Below the pieces are notes generated by a model that did no database searches, was not told the origin of the DNA, and saw only the letters and a program-made list of their open reading frames with translations. Positions 11,297-20,886 of a stretch of 64,000 bases of DNA are shown here, piece after piece (position 1 is the stretch's first letter; the number at the start of each line of letters is the position of its first letter). The translations under genes and the position numbers were made by a program. This DNA is from Rhizobium sp. Q54. Its GTDB lineage: Bacteria; Pseudomonadota; Alphaproteobacteria; ATCC43930; CGMCC-115725. The stretch spans positions 1 through 64,000 of the forward strand of contig CAMATN010000008.1 of the NCBI GenBank assembly GCA_945861155.1. Reading direction: 5' to 3'.

Positions 11297-12346
11297 ATGG
11301 CGACGCTGACCAGCGATACCAGCGATACCAGCGATACCAGCGATACCAGCGACACCGTCGGCCGGATGTGGTCGACATTCTCCTCGGGCGCGATGATCAC
11401 CACGCGCGACGGCATCGTCGGAGCCGTGACGATGCCGGGGAAGGCCCCGGACCCTCTAACTCGCAATAGCAAAGACCAGATGTCTGACTGGGAGCCTTGG
11501 GTCCGCCGCCAGGTGGTCCATTTCGACATCCTGTCGTCGTTGAAGCTCGCTTTTCCGGCTGGCGAAGCAGAAGCAGCCGAACTGCACGCGGTAGGCGGCG
11601 GTTCTCCATTCGTCAAACTGGTGAGACCGACACCAAAAGACGTTATCGACAAAAAGCAGCTTCAGCATGTCTTTGATTATGCCGATCTACGGCGCGACCG
11701 GGCGCCCGAGATCCTCGCGCAAGTCAGCGAGTTCATGAACTTTTTTGGCAGCGTTTGCGGGCTTCATCCCGATCGCAGCCGCTTCACGCTCGAGCTGATC
11801 GCGGCCCTCAAGGGCGTTGTGGTCGCGGTTCAGATGCGCATGAAGCACTCGCTCGCCGCGCGCCGGCCGGTCGAATACAGCGACCAGGTCATGCCGATGA
11901 TCCAGACGCCGGGGCACAGCTCGTTTCCGAGCGGGCACGCGACCGAGGCGTTCATGTTTGCAACGGTTCTTTCCCATTTTTTCGTCCCCCGGCAACCGCA
12001 CCTCATGCGGCTGGCCGCCAGGATCGCCGTGAACCGTGTCGTGGCCGGGGTGCATTTCCCGGTCGACAATGCCGCCGGGATGGTGCTGGGCGTGCAGTTG
12101 GGCCGATATTTCATTGCCTTGGCGAAAGGCACCCAGTTCGAAAATTGGGTATTCGACAGCACAAATTACGGGGAAAACGACTTCCCCTGGCCGGACATGT
12201 TCGACGCCCTCTTCGGGAAACAAGCGAAGGACGGCGCCGTCCCGGTAGGCGATTTCCTCGAAATGAAAGGCAAATACACGGGGACAACTGATGCGAACAG
12301 TCCGCTGGGCTGGCTGTGGACGAAAGCCGAAGGGGAATGGCGCTAG
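11297..12346 (+). CDS. PAP2 / vanadium-haloperoxidase-like phosphatase superfamily protein
   Basis: PGHSSFPSGHATEAFMFATVLSHF ... NRVVAGVHFPVDNAAGMVLG (PAP2 motifs). Confidence 0.85.
   Translation: MATLTSDTSDTSDTSDTSDTVGRMWSTFSSGAMITTRDGIVGAVTMPGKAPDPLTRNSKDQMSDWEPWVRRQVVHFDILSSLKLAFPAGEAEAAELHAVGGGSPFVKLVRPTPKDVIDKKQLQHVFDYADLRRDRAPEILAQVSEFMNFFGSVCGLHPDRSRFTLELIAALKGVVVAVQMRMKHSLAARRPVEYSDQVMPMIQTPGHSSFPSGHATEAFMFATVLSHFFVPRQPHLMRLAARIAVNRVVAGVHFPVDNAAGMVLGVQLGRYFIALAKGTQFENWVFDSTNYGENDFPWPDMFDALFGKQAKDGAVPVGDFLEMKGKYTGTTDANSPLGWLWTKAEGEWR
11315..11360 (+). repeat. 9-bp tandem repeat (AGCGATACC x ~5) in the 5' end of the PAP2 ORF
   Basis: agcgatacc repeated four times plus agcgacacc, encoding SDTSDTSDTSDTSDT. 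Confidence 0.9.
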
Positions 12347-12369
12347 GCACGCGAGCGAGGAGCCAGGAC

Positions 12370-14667
12370 ATGACCAATGAATGGGCAACAAACGACTTCA
12401 CTGCCCCTGCGCAGCCGGATGGCTCTCCGCCGCTCGGCGGTTCTCCACACAGCGTCCGCCCGGAAACGCATTGGCTGTACGAAACGGGCCATGGCTGCCG
12501 GTCCGATGGGCCGTTGTGGTTCTCGCTGCAGCTGTCGCTCGAAACCGCACGAGGGCTCCATGACGCCTTTGCGGAGCCGAACCCAGGGCTCCCCTTCAAG
12601 GCGCTGATCGACAAGGGCGCGCGAATGTCTCCGGCGAGCCACGCCGCGCTGGGCCTTGCGATTGCGCTGAAACGGGAAAGAATCGGCGCCGACATTCTCG
12701 TTCCCCAGGGGGCGTTTGGCGCGCTCAAGAAGCTGGCCGATGACCATGGCGCCGATATCGAGATCAGCGACGCCGGGCTCGCGATCGACCACGAGCCAGG
12801 CGACGGAACCGGGCAACACACGCCGCTGAGCCACTCCCTGCCGCAATCGGAGGTGGGGGATGGCCAGCCCGGTCCGGTTATCGTCGCGATCATCGACGAC
12901 GGCATCGGCATCGCCAATCATCGCTTCCGCAAGGATCAGAACGAAACGCGGATCGAACATTTCCTCGACTTGTCGTTGCCTCACGACACCACCGGACCTG
13001 GCACGGAGTTGCTGGCCCGGAACTGGACAGGCGCGCAAATCAACGCGTTGCTTGCGTCGAACGACGAGGAGCGGGTCTACCGCAAGCTCGGCCTGATCGA
13101 TCCAGGCAGGAAAGGCCGACAGCCGCTGCGCGCCGCAGTCAGTCACGGCACTCACGTGCTGGACACCGCGGCCGGGTACGACTGGCAGAAGGCCAAGAAA
13201 GCGCAGGCAGAGCGGTCGAGCGAGTACGACGAGCTCGTTAATCGCCCGATCATCGCGGTTCAGCTTCCAACGCAGGTCGCCGAGAACCGTTCCGACGCCT
13301 GGATGCCGCAATCGCTGAAGCGGGCACTGGACTGGATTCTGATCAAGGCCGACAAGCTTTCCAAAGAGCGCGGCGGGGGACGACGCTTACCGCTGATCGT
13401 CAACTGCAGCGTTGGCAGCATGGCCGGCCCGCAAAACGGCCAGAGCGATGTCGAGCGACGCATCACCCAGTTCGTCGAAACATACCGCGGCGGCAGCGAT
13501 AGTAGGCAAAAGGGACTGTGCACGGTGGTCCTGTCGGCAGGCAACAGCTTGCAACTGCGTTCGGCCGCCCGCCTTTCACTCAAGCCTCAAGAGCAGGTGT
13601 CGCTGCCCTGGCGCGTGCTGCCGGACGACAAGACTCCGAGCTTCGTGCAAATCTGGCTGCCCGAATCCGACAGCAAAAGAGAGCAGCAGGTCGCGGTCTC
13701 GCTTGTGCCGCCGCGCACCGCGCCGCCGGAAAAGTGGTCGACGCTTAACACGGCGCTCGACTGGAAGCTCAACGACGTCGTCCACGCCCGCCTCTATCAT
13801 CGGGGCTGGTGGATATCCAAAGGGAAGTGGCAGGAGTGCATCACGATCGCGATCCGGCCCACCGCCGACGACGGCGAACCGGAGCCGCTCGTGCCTGCCG
13901 GGCTATGGTGCATAAAGGTCAAGGCGGAGGGTGGTCCCCTGGCCGATCAAATCGACATCGACCTACGGATCCATCGCGACGACGCGGGAATGTTCGCGCG
14001 GGGCAAGGGAAGACAACCCTATTTCGATGAGCCGAGATACGAGCGGTACGATCCGATCGCCGGCCGCCCGGCGAACGACGAGCGCACCGACAGCGATGAA
14101 CCCGGTCAGGACGGCGAGCCGGCCCCGGATGGCGATCCGGGCGCGCACCACGGGAGCGACGAGAGGCCCGGCCCTGGGCAGCCGCGCCGTCGACGGGCGC
14201 ACTCACCCGTTTCGATGCAGGGTACTCTGAACGCCTACGGCCACGGCGAGGGCACCCTTCTCGTCGCCGGCTATAGGGACTCCGACAATGAGCCGGCCGC
14301 CTACTCATCCGCCGCGATGAGGCGCCCGCGCGGCCGGCGTCGATCCGGCGGCGGGACGGGGCTTGCCGCGCCGGGGCTGGGACCGAGCCCCGCGTCGCGA
14401 CGGATGATAGCCGCGGTTACCGAGGAGAGCCCCGCCTTTCGGGGAATTCTCGGGGCAGGCACCTATTCGGGCTCGGTGACGAGCTTGAACGGCACCAGCG
14501 TCGCGGCCCCGCTTGCGACGAGGGCGCTCGCCGACATTGTTGCGCGGGGATCTTCGCAAGACCCGGTCACGCAACTCAAGTTGATTGAGGACGGCAACCA
14601 CCCACTGCGTTTCGGCAAGGGCAGGCTGCCGTTCAAAACGTCCTACAAACGTCGAATCGACCCCTAA
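12370..14667 (+). CDS. S8 subtilisin-like serine peptidase
   Basis: Catalytic triad motifs VIVAIIDDGIGIANHRF (Asp), AAVSHGTHVLDTAAG (His), VTSLNGTSVAAPLATRALAD (Ser). Confidence 0.85.
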   Translation: MTNEWATNDFTAPAQPDGSPPLGGSPHSVRPETHWLYETGHGCRSDGPLWFSLQLSLETARGLHDAFAEPNPGLPFKALIDKGARMSPASHAALGLAIALKRERIGADILVPQGAFGALKKLADDHGADIEISDAGLAIDHEPGDGTGQHTPLSHSLPQSEVGDGQPGPVIVAIIDDGIGIANHRFRKDQNETRIEHFLDLSLPHDTTGPGTELLARNWTGAQINALLASNDEERVYRKLGLIDPGRKGRQPLRAAVSHGTHVLDTAAGYDWQKAKKAQAERSSEYDELVNRPIIAVQLPTQVAENRSDAWMPQSLKRALDWILIKADKLSKERGGGRRLPLIVNCSVGSMAGPQNGQSDVERRITQFVETYRGGSDSRQKGLCTVVLSAGNSLQLRSAARLSLKPQEQVSLPWRVLPDDKTPSFVQIWLPESDSKREQQVAVSLVPPRTAPPEKWSTLNTALDWKLNDVVHARLYHRGWWISKGKWQECITIAIRPTADDGEPEPLVPAGLWCIKVKAEGGPLADQIDIDLRIHRDDAGMFARGKGRQPYFDEPRYERYDPIAGRPANDERTDSDEPGQDGEPAPDGDPGAHHGSDERPGPGQPRRRRAHSPVSMQGTLNAYGHGEGTLLVAGYRDSDNEPAAYSSAAMRRPRGRRRSGGGTGLAAPGLGPSPASRRMIAAVTEESPAFRGILGAGTYSGSVTSLNGTSVAAPLATRALADIVARGSSQDPVTQLKLIEDGNHPLRFGKGRLPFKTSYKRRIDP

Positions 14668-14795
14668 TATAATCAGAGGCAATAGGCCCCCCGGGCTCGG
14701 TAGGACCCCCGCTTCCGTGCGTCGCGCCCAGCGGCGAGGTGCTGCCGCTCCCGCGCGGGCTCGGCGCAAGTGATCGAGTGTTAAGGAGAGAGCGC

Positions 14796-15185
14796 GTGTC
14801 GTTCGATCCGTTTGCAATCCACGACTATCACGACAAGGTCAGGGCAAAAATCGAAGCCGGCGAGCCCGGCTTCGCCCAAAGCGTCGTCAATGAAGTGATG
14901 GTGTCGTACGAGAGCGCCTCGTTTCGCGGGCCTATCTACGCCTACGACTCGGTCGCCCTGGGCACGACGCCGCGCGTCAGCGCGATCCTGGAAGAGATGA
15001 TCATCGACGTCGCGCGCGGCGAGGGTATCGCCTCGCCGCGAACCTTCAGCCGCGCCCGCGTCGAGCGCCTCGTCGCCGATCTGCAAAGCTTCCCGATTAC
15101 GTTTTTGAAGCCGCGGCAGCGCGCGGAACTGCTGCATCGCTTCTATCTGGCCGAAGGGGCTCCCGGCGGGGTGCTGCTCTTTTAA
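14796..15185 (+). CDS. Hypothetical protein downstream of the subtilase
   Basis: GTG start after an AAGGAGAG RBS; MSFDPFAIHDYHDKVRAKIEAGEPGFAQSVVNEVMVSYES; no family recognised. Confidence 0.6.
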   Translation: MSFDPFAIHDYHDKVRAKIEAGEPGFAQSVVNEVMVSYESASFRGPIYAYDSVALGTTPRVSAILEEMIIDVARGEGIASPRTFSRARVERLVADLQSFPITFLKPRQRAELLHRFYLAEGAPGGVLLF

Positions 15186-15535
15186 AGCGACGCGGCACGG
15201 CATTTTTCACGCCCTTTTCATTGGCTGCTTGCCGGCCGCTCACGACCCGCTGACAGCGCTTTGCGATGCTGCCTCCGCCATTGGACCTGGGAATGGCGCG
15301 CGTTGCCACATCGATGACCGCGCCTGCCCAGGCTCCCCAATGCCGAGCAACGCAAGGGACAGCGTTATGACCATTGGGCTTAAAGCCGGAAATGAGACGC
15401 ATACCATAATCGCGGCGATTTCGGTAAGACGACGCACCTGTCGGAGCGGTCACGTGTTTCGATGGTAAATCGCGGATGAGCAAAAAACCCCCTACAAAAA
15501 TCCAATGTTCGTTCACGATACCCAGGAGTGTTGAC

Positions 15536-15772
15536 ATGGCCGACAACGAGATCATCGCCGCCATACTTGCCAGCGGAATGCTGCCGCCCCTCTCACCCCC
15601 CGCCATTACGCCCGATGGCGGCATCGATGACCAGGATCACCAGCGTTTAGTACTAGCCATGGCACATGCCTTAGGCCTGTATCGGAGTATCCTCGAAGGG
15701 CTTTCCACCAGAGCACAATCGCCAATCAGAGCGACAAGTTTTCGGCCCAACCATAATTCGGCTCAACTATAA
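15536..15772 (+). CDS. Small hypothetical protein
   Basis: MADNEIIAAILASGMLPPLSPPAITPDGGIDDQDHQRLVLAMAHALGLYRSILEGL; CAGGAG upstream. Confidence 0.45.
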   Translation: MADNEIIAAILASGMLPPLSPPAITPDGGIDDQDHQRLVLAMAHALGLYRSILEGLSTRAQSPIRATSFRPNHNSAQL

Positions 15773-15801
15773 GCGGCAGCCGATCGACCAGGAGACCTCA
15801 C

Positions 15802-16962
15802 ATGAATCATATCATTCCGGCATTCCTCGCGATCGGCGCGCTCGCCGTTGCGCCGGCGAAGGCACAAGAATGCGTCAACGCCGATCCATCGTCGGTGCTG
15901 GTGGGGGTCCAGGGAGATTTCGAGATCAGGGTCGACCCGCAGGATCCCGAGGAAAACCTGATCTTTATATCCAATGTCAAGGATGGTGCATCCCAGGTGG
16001 TCGCCGCCAGGGTCGATGGTATAACGGGCCAGGTCATGCCCGGATCGCTCGCCACCGTCGCGAATGATTTTTATGGACAAAAAATTATCAACGGGCCCGA
16101 GTTCGTCCAGAAACCCTCGGGAGAACTCGGTATCGTTTACGCAGGACCTGGCGGCGTTCATGCCGTTTTTCGATCCGCTACCCCAAAGGGATGGAATGCG
16201 TTCAATTTGGATGTTCACGGAGACGTGATCACCAACACCCCTCCGCGGCTTCCGGCGACGAGCGAAGGCGCGTATCCCGCCCCCCCCATACCGCTGGGGC
16301 AGCACACCCACGGGCAATTGCGGGGCGACTGCGCCAGCATATGTTACGGCTCCCTTAGCGAGGGTGTTACGACCGATGTCACAGCCGTGCTGGCGCCGAA
16401 GGGTCTTACGGTCTCGGCCGCGACCCAAAGTCCGACTGACGGCTATATCTATATCAGCGCGTGCAAGGGGCTTTATTCCTGCAATCTTTACGAAGCGCAG
16501 ATCGATGGCGCCGGCGGTTTCGTCCCGAACTCATTTCAAGTTCTCGCCGGGGTAGGCCGGGTCTCGCCGGTATCGATGGCCGCGGCGCGGCACCCGCTGA
16601 CCGGGGCGACGATCCTGTTCTCGAACAGGGGAGCGAATGCAGTGGACGTGTGGGAACAACCCGGCGGCGGCGGCGGCTTGCGGCTGATCCGACGGGTCTC
16701 GGTACCGGGAAACACCCACTACCGCGTCGAGACCGACAGGAATTCGGTCGTGCTGCATTACCTCGTTCGGTCGGGCACGAGCGCCGGTTCCTACACCATC
16801 CCGGTTGCCGCTCCTGGCAGCGTTCTGAATGTGGGAACGAGCAAGAAGGTCACCGACCAAAGTAGCGGCGCGGAAGTTTTCTGGTCGCCGGCCGCGAACA
16901 AGTGGGCGGTCCTGTACCGTTCGTCGGAAGGCGCATTGCGACGCTGTTGGTTCACGCCATAG
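15802..16962 (+). CDS. Secreted hypothetical protein (signal peptide, possible beta-propeller)
   Basis: MNHIIPAFLAIGALAVAPAKAQ signal peptide; AGGAGACCTC RBS; repeated beta-rich segments. Confidence 0.6.
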   Translation: MNHIIPAFLAIGALAVAPAKAQECVNADPSSVLVGVQGDFEIRVDPQDPEENLIFISNVKDGASQVVAARVDGITGQVMPGSLATVANDFYGQKIINGPEFVQKPSGELGIVYAGPGGVHAVFRSATPKGWNAFNLDVHGDVITNTPPRLPATSEGAYPAPPIPLGQHTHGQLRGDCASICYGSLSEGVTTDVTAVLAPKGLTVSAATQSPTDGYIYISACKGLYSCNLYEAQIDGAGGFVPNSFQVLAGVGRVSPVSMAAARHPLTGATILFSNRGANAVDVWEQPGGGGGLRLIRRVSVPGNTHYRVETDRNSVVLHYLVRSGTSAGSYTIPVAAPGSVLNVGTSKKVTDQSSGAEVFWSPAANKWAVLYRSSEGALRRCWFTP

Positions 16963-17176
16963 TGCGCGCCGGACGTCGGAGCGAGGCCCGGCGGCGCCGC
17001 GCTCCGAACGCCAGCCTGCAGTCGCGAACGCCCGGCCGGTGTTTCACGGCAGCAACAATCACCTCGTGGCGTCGATCGAGCCGGCAGCATCTTGCTTTGG
17101 CATCGGCTCGTCCTTGGCATACCATTCGCAGAATTATCGGCGGGACAGCGCGCTTTGGCCCAAAAGGGGTAACAAG

Positions 17177-18973
17177 ATGGACCAGCAACAATTGCGCGGC
17201 CTGATTGGCGCGGTGAAGGCGGGCCAGGTGTCTCGTCGCACCTTTATGCGCCGGATGATCGGCCTGGGTCTGACGGCGCCCTATGCCAGCCTCTTGCTGA
17301 CGCATGCCGGGGTGGCGGCCGCGCCGGCGACATTTGCCTATAAGCCGACAAAGGCCGGCGGCGGCGGCACGCTCAAGACGCTGTTCTGGCAGGGCGCGAC
17401 GTTGCTCAACCCGCATTTCGCGGTCGGCACCAAGGATCAGGAAGGGTCGCGGATCTTCTATGAGCCGCTCGCGGCGTGGGATCCCGACGGCAACCTTATA
17501 CCGATGCTGGCGGCCGAGATCCCGGATATCGAGAATGGCGGGATCGCGCGCGACGGTATGTCGGTGATCTGGAAGCTGAAGCAGAACGTGCAGTGGCACG
17601 ACGGCAAGCCGTTCACCGCCGACGATGTTGTGTTCAACTGGGAATATGCCGCCGATCCGGCCACCTCCGCGACGACGATCGGCAGCTACAAGGACGTAAA
17701 GGTCGAGAAGGTCGATCGATTCACGGTGCAGGTCCGGTTCGGAAAGCCGACGCCGTTCTGGGCCGATGCCTTTGTCGGCCAGCGCGGCATGATCGTTCCC
17801 AAGCACCTGTTCGAGGCCTTCAAGGGCGACAAGTCGCGCGACTCTCCGACCAACCTGAAGCCGGTCGGAACCGGACCCTACCGCTTCGTCGACTTCAAGC
17901 CGAGCGATATGGTCAGGGGCGAGCGCAACCCCAACTACCATGAGCCCAACCGGCCCTATTTCGACGCCATCGAAATGAAGGGCGGCGGCGACGCCGTGTC
18001 GGCGGCGCGCGCCGTGATCCAGACCGGCGAATTCGATTTCGCCTGGAACATGCAGGTCGAGGACCAGATCCTGACGAAGCTCGAAACGGGCGCCGATGCC
18101 CACGGCCGCATCGAGATTACCGCGGGCGGCAATATCGAGCAGATCCTGCTGAACAGCACCGATCCGGGGATCGAGATCGATGGGGAGCGCTCGAGCCTGA
18201 AAACCAAGCATCCGCTGTTCAGCGATCCGGCGGTTCGCCAGGCAATGAAGCTCCTGGTCGACCGCGCCTCGGTGGAGGCGCATATCTACGGCCGCACCGG
18301 CGTCGCGACCGGGAACTTCATCAACAACCCGAAGCGTTACGCGTCGCCGAATACGAAATGGGAGTTCAGCGTCGAGAAAGCGAACAAAATCCTGGATGAT
18401 GCCGGTTGGAAACGCGGGCACGACGGCATCCGCGCTAAGGACGGCAAGCAGCTTAAGCTTCTGTTCCAGACCTCGACCAACGCGCCGCGCCAAAAGAACC
18501 AGGCGATCATCAAGCAGGCCTGCCAGAAGGCCGGCATCGAGATGGAGTTGAAATCGATAACCGGCTCGGTGTTTTTTTCCTCCGACGTGGCCAACCCCGA
18601 TACGTTTCGCCATTTCTACGCCGACATGCAGATGTACACGACGACGATGGGAGCCCCCGATCCGGAGGATTTCATGCGGCAGTTCGTGTCGTGGGAGGCC
18701 GCCTCCAAAGCGAACAAATGGCAGGGGCGCAACGTGCCGCGCTGGCAAAACGAGGAATATGACGCGGCATTCAAAGCCTCGCAGGGCGAACTCGATCCGG
18801 TTAAACGCGCGGCGCTGTTCATCAAGATGAACGATCTGCTGGTCGGCGATCCGGGTGTGATCCCGGACGTGTACCGGCCTCGCGTGGCGGCAATATCAAA
18901 GAAGCTCCGGGTGCTGCTGAGCGGCTGGGACAACGATTTCTGGAACCTCAAGGATTGGCACCGCGAGGCCTAG
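17177..18973 (+). CDS. Peptide ABC transporter substrate-binding protein (SBP_bac_5), Tat-type leader
   Basis: SRRTFMRRMIGLGLTAPYASLLLTHAGVAAA leader; KQNVQWHDGKPFTADDVVFNWEYAAD; GTGPYRFVDFKPSD. Confidence 0.95.
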   Translation: MDQQQLRGLIGAVKAGQVSRRTFMRRMIGLGLTAPYASLLLTHAGVAAAPATFAYKPTKAGGGGTLKTLFWQGATLLNPHFAVGTKDQEGSRIFYEPLAAWDPDGNLIPMLAAEIPDIENGGIARDGMSVIWKLKQNVQWHDGKPFTADDVVFNWEYAADPATSATTIGSYKDVKVEKVDRFTVQVRFGKPTPFWADAFVGQRGMIVPKHLFEAFKGDKSRDSPTNLKPVGTGPYRFVDFKPSDMVRGERNPNYHEPNRPYFDAIEMKGGGDAVSAARAVIQTGEFDFAWNMQVEDQILTKLETGADAHGRIEITAGGNIEQILLNSTDPGIEIDGERSSLKTKHPLFSDPAVRQAMKLLVDRASVEAHIYGRTGVATGNFINNPKRYASPNTKWEFSVEKANKILDDAGWKRGHDGIRAKDGKQLKLLFQTSTNAPRQKNQAIIKQACQKAGIEMELKSITGSVFFSSDVANPDTFRHFYADMQMYTTTMGAPDPEDFMRQFVSWEAASKANKWQGRNVPRWQNEEYDAAFKASQGELDPVKRAALFIKMNDLLVGDPGVIPDVYRPRVAAISKKLRVLLSGWDNDFWNLKDWHREA

Positions 18974-19015
18974 CCGAACGCGGCCGGACGAGGTTGTGAC
19001 GGCCGGGCGGGGGCG

Positions 19016-19975
19016 ATGAGCCGGTATCTTCTCAGAAGGCTGGCGATCGCGGTCCCCAGCCTCCTCGGCATCAGCATCGTGCTGTTTAGCGTGCTCGCGC
19101 TGGCGCCCGGCGATCCGTTCGAGGAACTGGCGAGCAATCCCAACGTGCCGCCTGCAGTCGCGGCGTCGCTGCGCACCAAATTCGGCCTCGATGATCCGAT
19201 CATGCTGCGTTACTTGCGCTGGCTGATGGCAATGCTGCAGGGCGATTGGGGTTTTTCGTTTGTCAGCCGGATGGATGTCAGCACCCTGATCCTGCAGCGC
19301 CTGCCGACGACGCTGCTGGTGATCGGCTCGTCGCAGATCCTCGCCTTGGCGGTAGCCTTGCCGGTCGGCGTCCTGTCGGCGACGCGGCCGTATTCGGTCT
19401 TCGATCAAATTGCCAACACGCTGGCGTTTATCGGCTTTTCATTGCCGACATTCTTCACCGGGCTGCTGTTCATCCTGTTGTTCAGCATCACGCTCGATTG
19501 GCTTCCGTTCGTCTATCGCGCCGATCTCGGCGTCACCGGCTGGCGCTGGTATTGGGAGGGCGCACGCCAGGCGGCGATGCCGGTCGCGGTGCTCGGGCTG
19601 TTCCAGGCCGCCTCGTGGACGCGCTTTGTGCGTTCGGCGGTTCTCGACGTGATCCGGCTCGACTATGTCACGACCGCCCGCGCCAAGGGGCTCGCCGAGC
19701 GCGTCGTCATCATCAAGCATGTCGTGCGCAACGCCTTGACCCCGGTGGTGACCTTGGTTGCGCTGCAGATGCCCGCGGTGTTCGGCGGCGCTATCGTGAC
19801 CGAGCAAATCTTCCGCATACCGGGCATCGGATCGCTGCTGATCAGTTCGATGCTCGCCAACGACACACCTGTTATCATGGCGGTGACGTTCGTCCTCGCC
19901 TGTCTTGTGCTCCTTTTCAACCTGATTGCCGACATCCTTTATGGCTGGCTCGACCCTCGTATCGCCTACCGCTGA
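19016..19975 (+). CDS. ABC transporter permease (DppB-like)
   Basis: MSRYLLRRLAIAVPSLLGISIVLFSVLALAPGDPF; EQIFRIPGIGSLLISSMLANDTPVI. Confidence 0.95.
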   Translation: MSRYLLRRLAIAVPSLLGISIVLFSVLALAPGDPFEELASNPNVPPAVAASLRTKFGLDDPIMLRYLRWLMAMLQGDWGFSFVSRMDVSTLILQRLPTTLLVIGSSQILALAVALPVGVLSATRPYSVFDQIANTLAFIGFSLPTFFTGLLFILLFSITLDWLPFVYRADLGVTGWRWYWEGARQAAMPVAVLGLFQAASWTRFVRSAVLDVIRLDYVTTARAKGLAERVVIIKHVVRNALTPVVTLVALQMPAVFGGAIVTEQIFRIPGIGSLLISSMLANDTPVIMAVTFVLACLVLLFNLIADILYGWLDPRIAYR

Positions 19976-20885
19976 TCCTCGACCGCTGGCCGTGGGCCGG
20001 CGCGCGGGCTACGCATCCCCGACCTGGGAGACCTGGCGCCGATTTCGCCGGCATCGGCTCGCCGTCGCCGGCGCGGCGATCCTGGCGGTCATGCTGTTGG
20101 CGGTGGCGTTCGGTCCGCTGGTCTGGCAGGTGCCGATCAACGACATCGATTTCAGCAAAATGCAGGCGGGGCCATCCTGGGCGCATCCGCTCGGCACCGA
20201 CGATCTTGGCCAGGATCTGCTCGCCCGCATGCTGTATGGCGGCCGCATATCTCTAGCGGTGGGCCTCGCCGCGATGGCGGTCGCGGTCATTGTCGGCACG
20301 ATCGTCGGAGCGATCGCGGGGATGTCCCGCGGCAGCGTCGATCTGGCCCTGATGTGGCTGACCGACCTCTTCCTGTCGCTGCCGGCCCTGCCGCTGCTGT
20401 TGCTGATCATCTATCTGTTCCGCGATGCGCTGAAGGCCGTGGTCGGGCCGCAACTCGGGGTGTTCATCCTGATCGTCGCGGTGATCGGCGGGTTGCGGTG
20501 GATGCAGGTGGCGCGGCTGGTCCGAGCGCAATTCTTGTCGTTGCGCGAGAAGGAGTTCGTCGAGGCCGCACGCGCGCTCGGCGCGACGAAATGGCGCCAG
20601 GTGGTGCGGCACATCCTGCCCAATGCGCTCGGCCCGGTTATCGTCGCGGGCACCATCGATGTGGCCGCCGCGATCATCGCCGAGTCGACGCTGTCGTTTC
20701 TCGGCCTTGGCTTTCCGCCCGATATCCCGACCTGGGGACGCATTCTGTACGATGCCAAGGATTATCTCGACATCGCCCCGCATTGGGCCTTGTTCGCCGG
20801 CGGCGCGATTTTTCTCGCGGTGCTGTCGATCAACTATGTCGGCGACGGTCTGCGGGATGCTCTCGACCCGCGCAGAGTGATGTGA
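19926..20885 (+). CDS. ABC transporter permease (DppC-like); exact start uncertain
   Basis: HPLGTDDLGQDLLARMLYGGRISLAVG; EAARALGATKWRQVVRHILPNALGPVIV. Confidence 0.95.
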   Translation: MPTSFMAGSTLVSPTADPRPLAVGRRAGYASPTWETWRRFRRHRLAVAGAAILAVMLLAVAFGPLVWQVPINDIDFSKMQAGPSWAHPLGTDDLGQDLLARMLYGGRISLAVGLAAMAVAVIVGTIVGAIAGMSRGSVDLALMWLTDLFLSLPALPLLLLIIYLFRDALKAVVGPQLGVFILIVAVIGGLRWMQVARLVRAQFLSLREKEFVEAARALGATKWRQVVRHILPNALGPVIVAGTIDVAAAIIAESTLSFLGLGFPPDIPTWGRILYDAKDYLDIAPHWALFAGGAIFLAVLSINYVGDGLRDALDPRRVM

Positions 20886-20886
20886 C

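Noticed and set aside
11315-11360. CRISPR-like or VNTR promoter element
   Set aside because: Only a 9-bp in-frame coding repeat; reported as a tandem repeat instead.
16952-18748. 598-aa minus-strand ORF
   Set aside because: Antisense to the clear peptide ABC substrate-binding protein; Arg/Asp/His-rich high-GC shadow ORF without family features.
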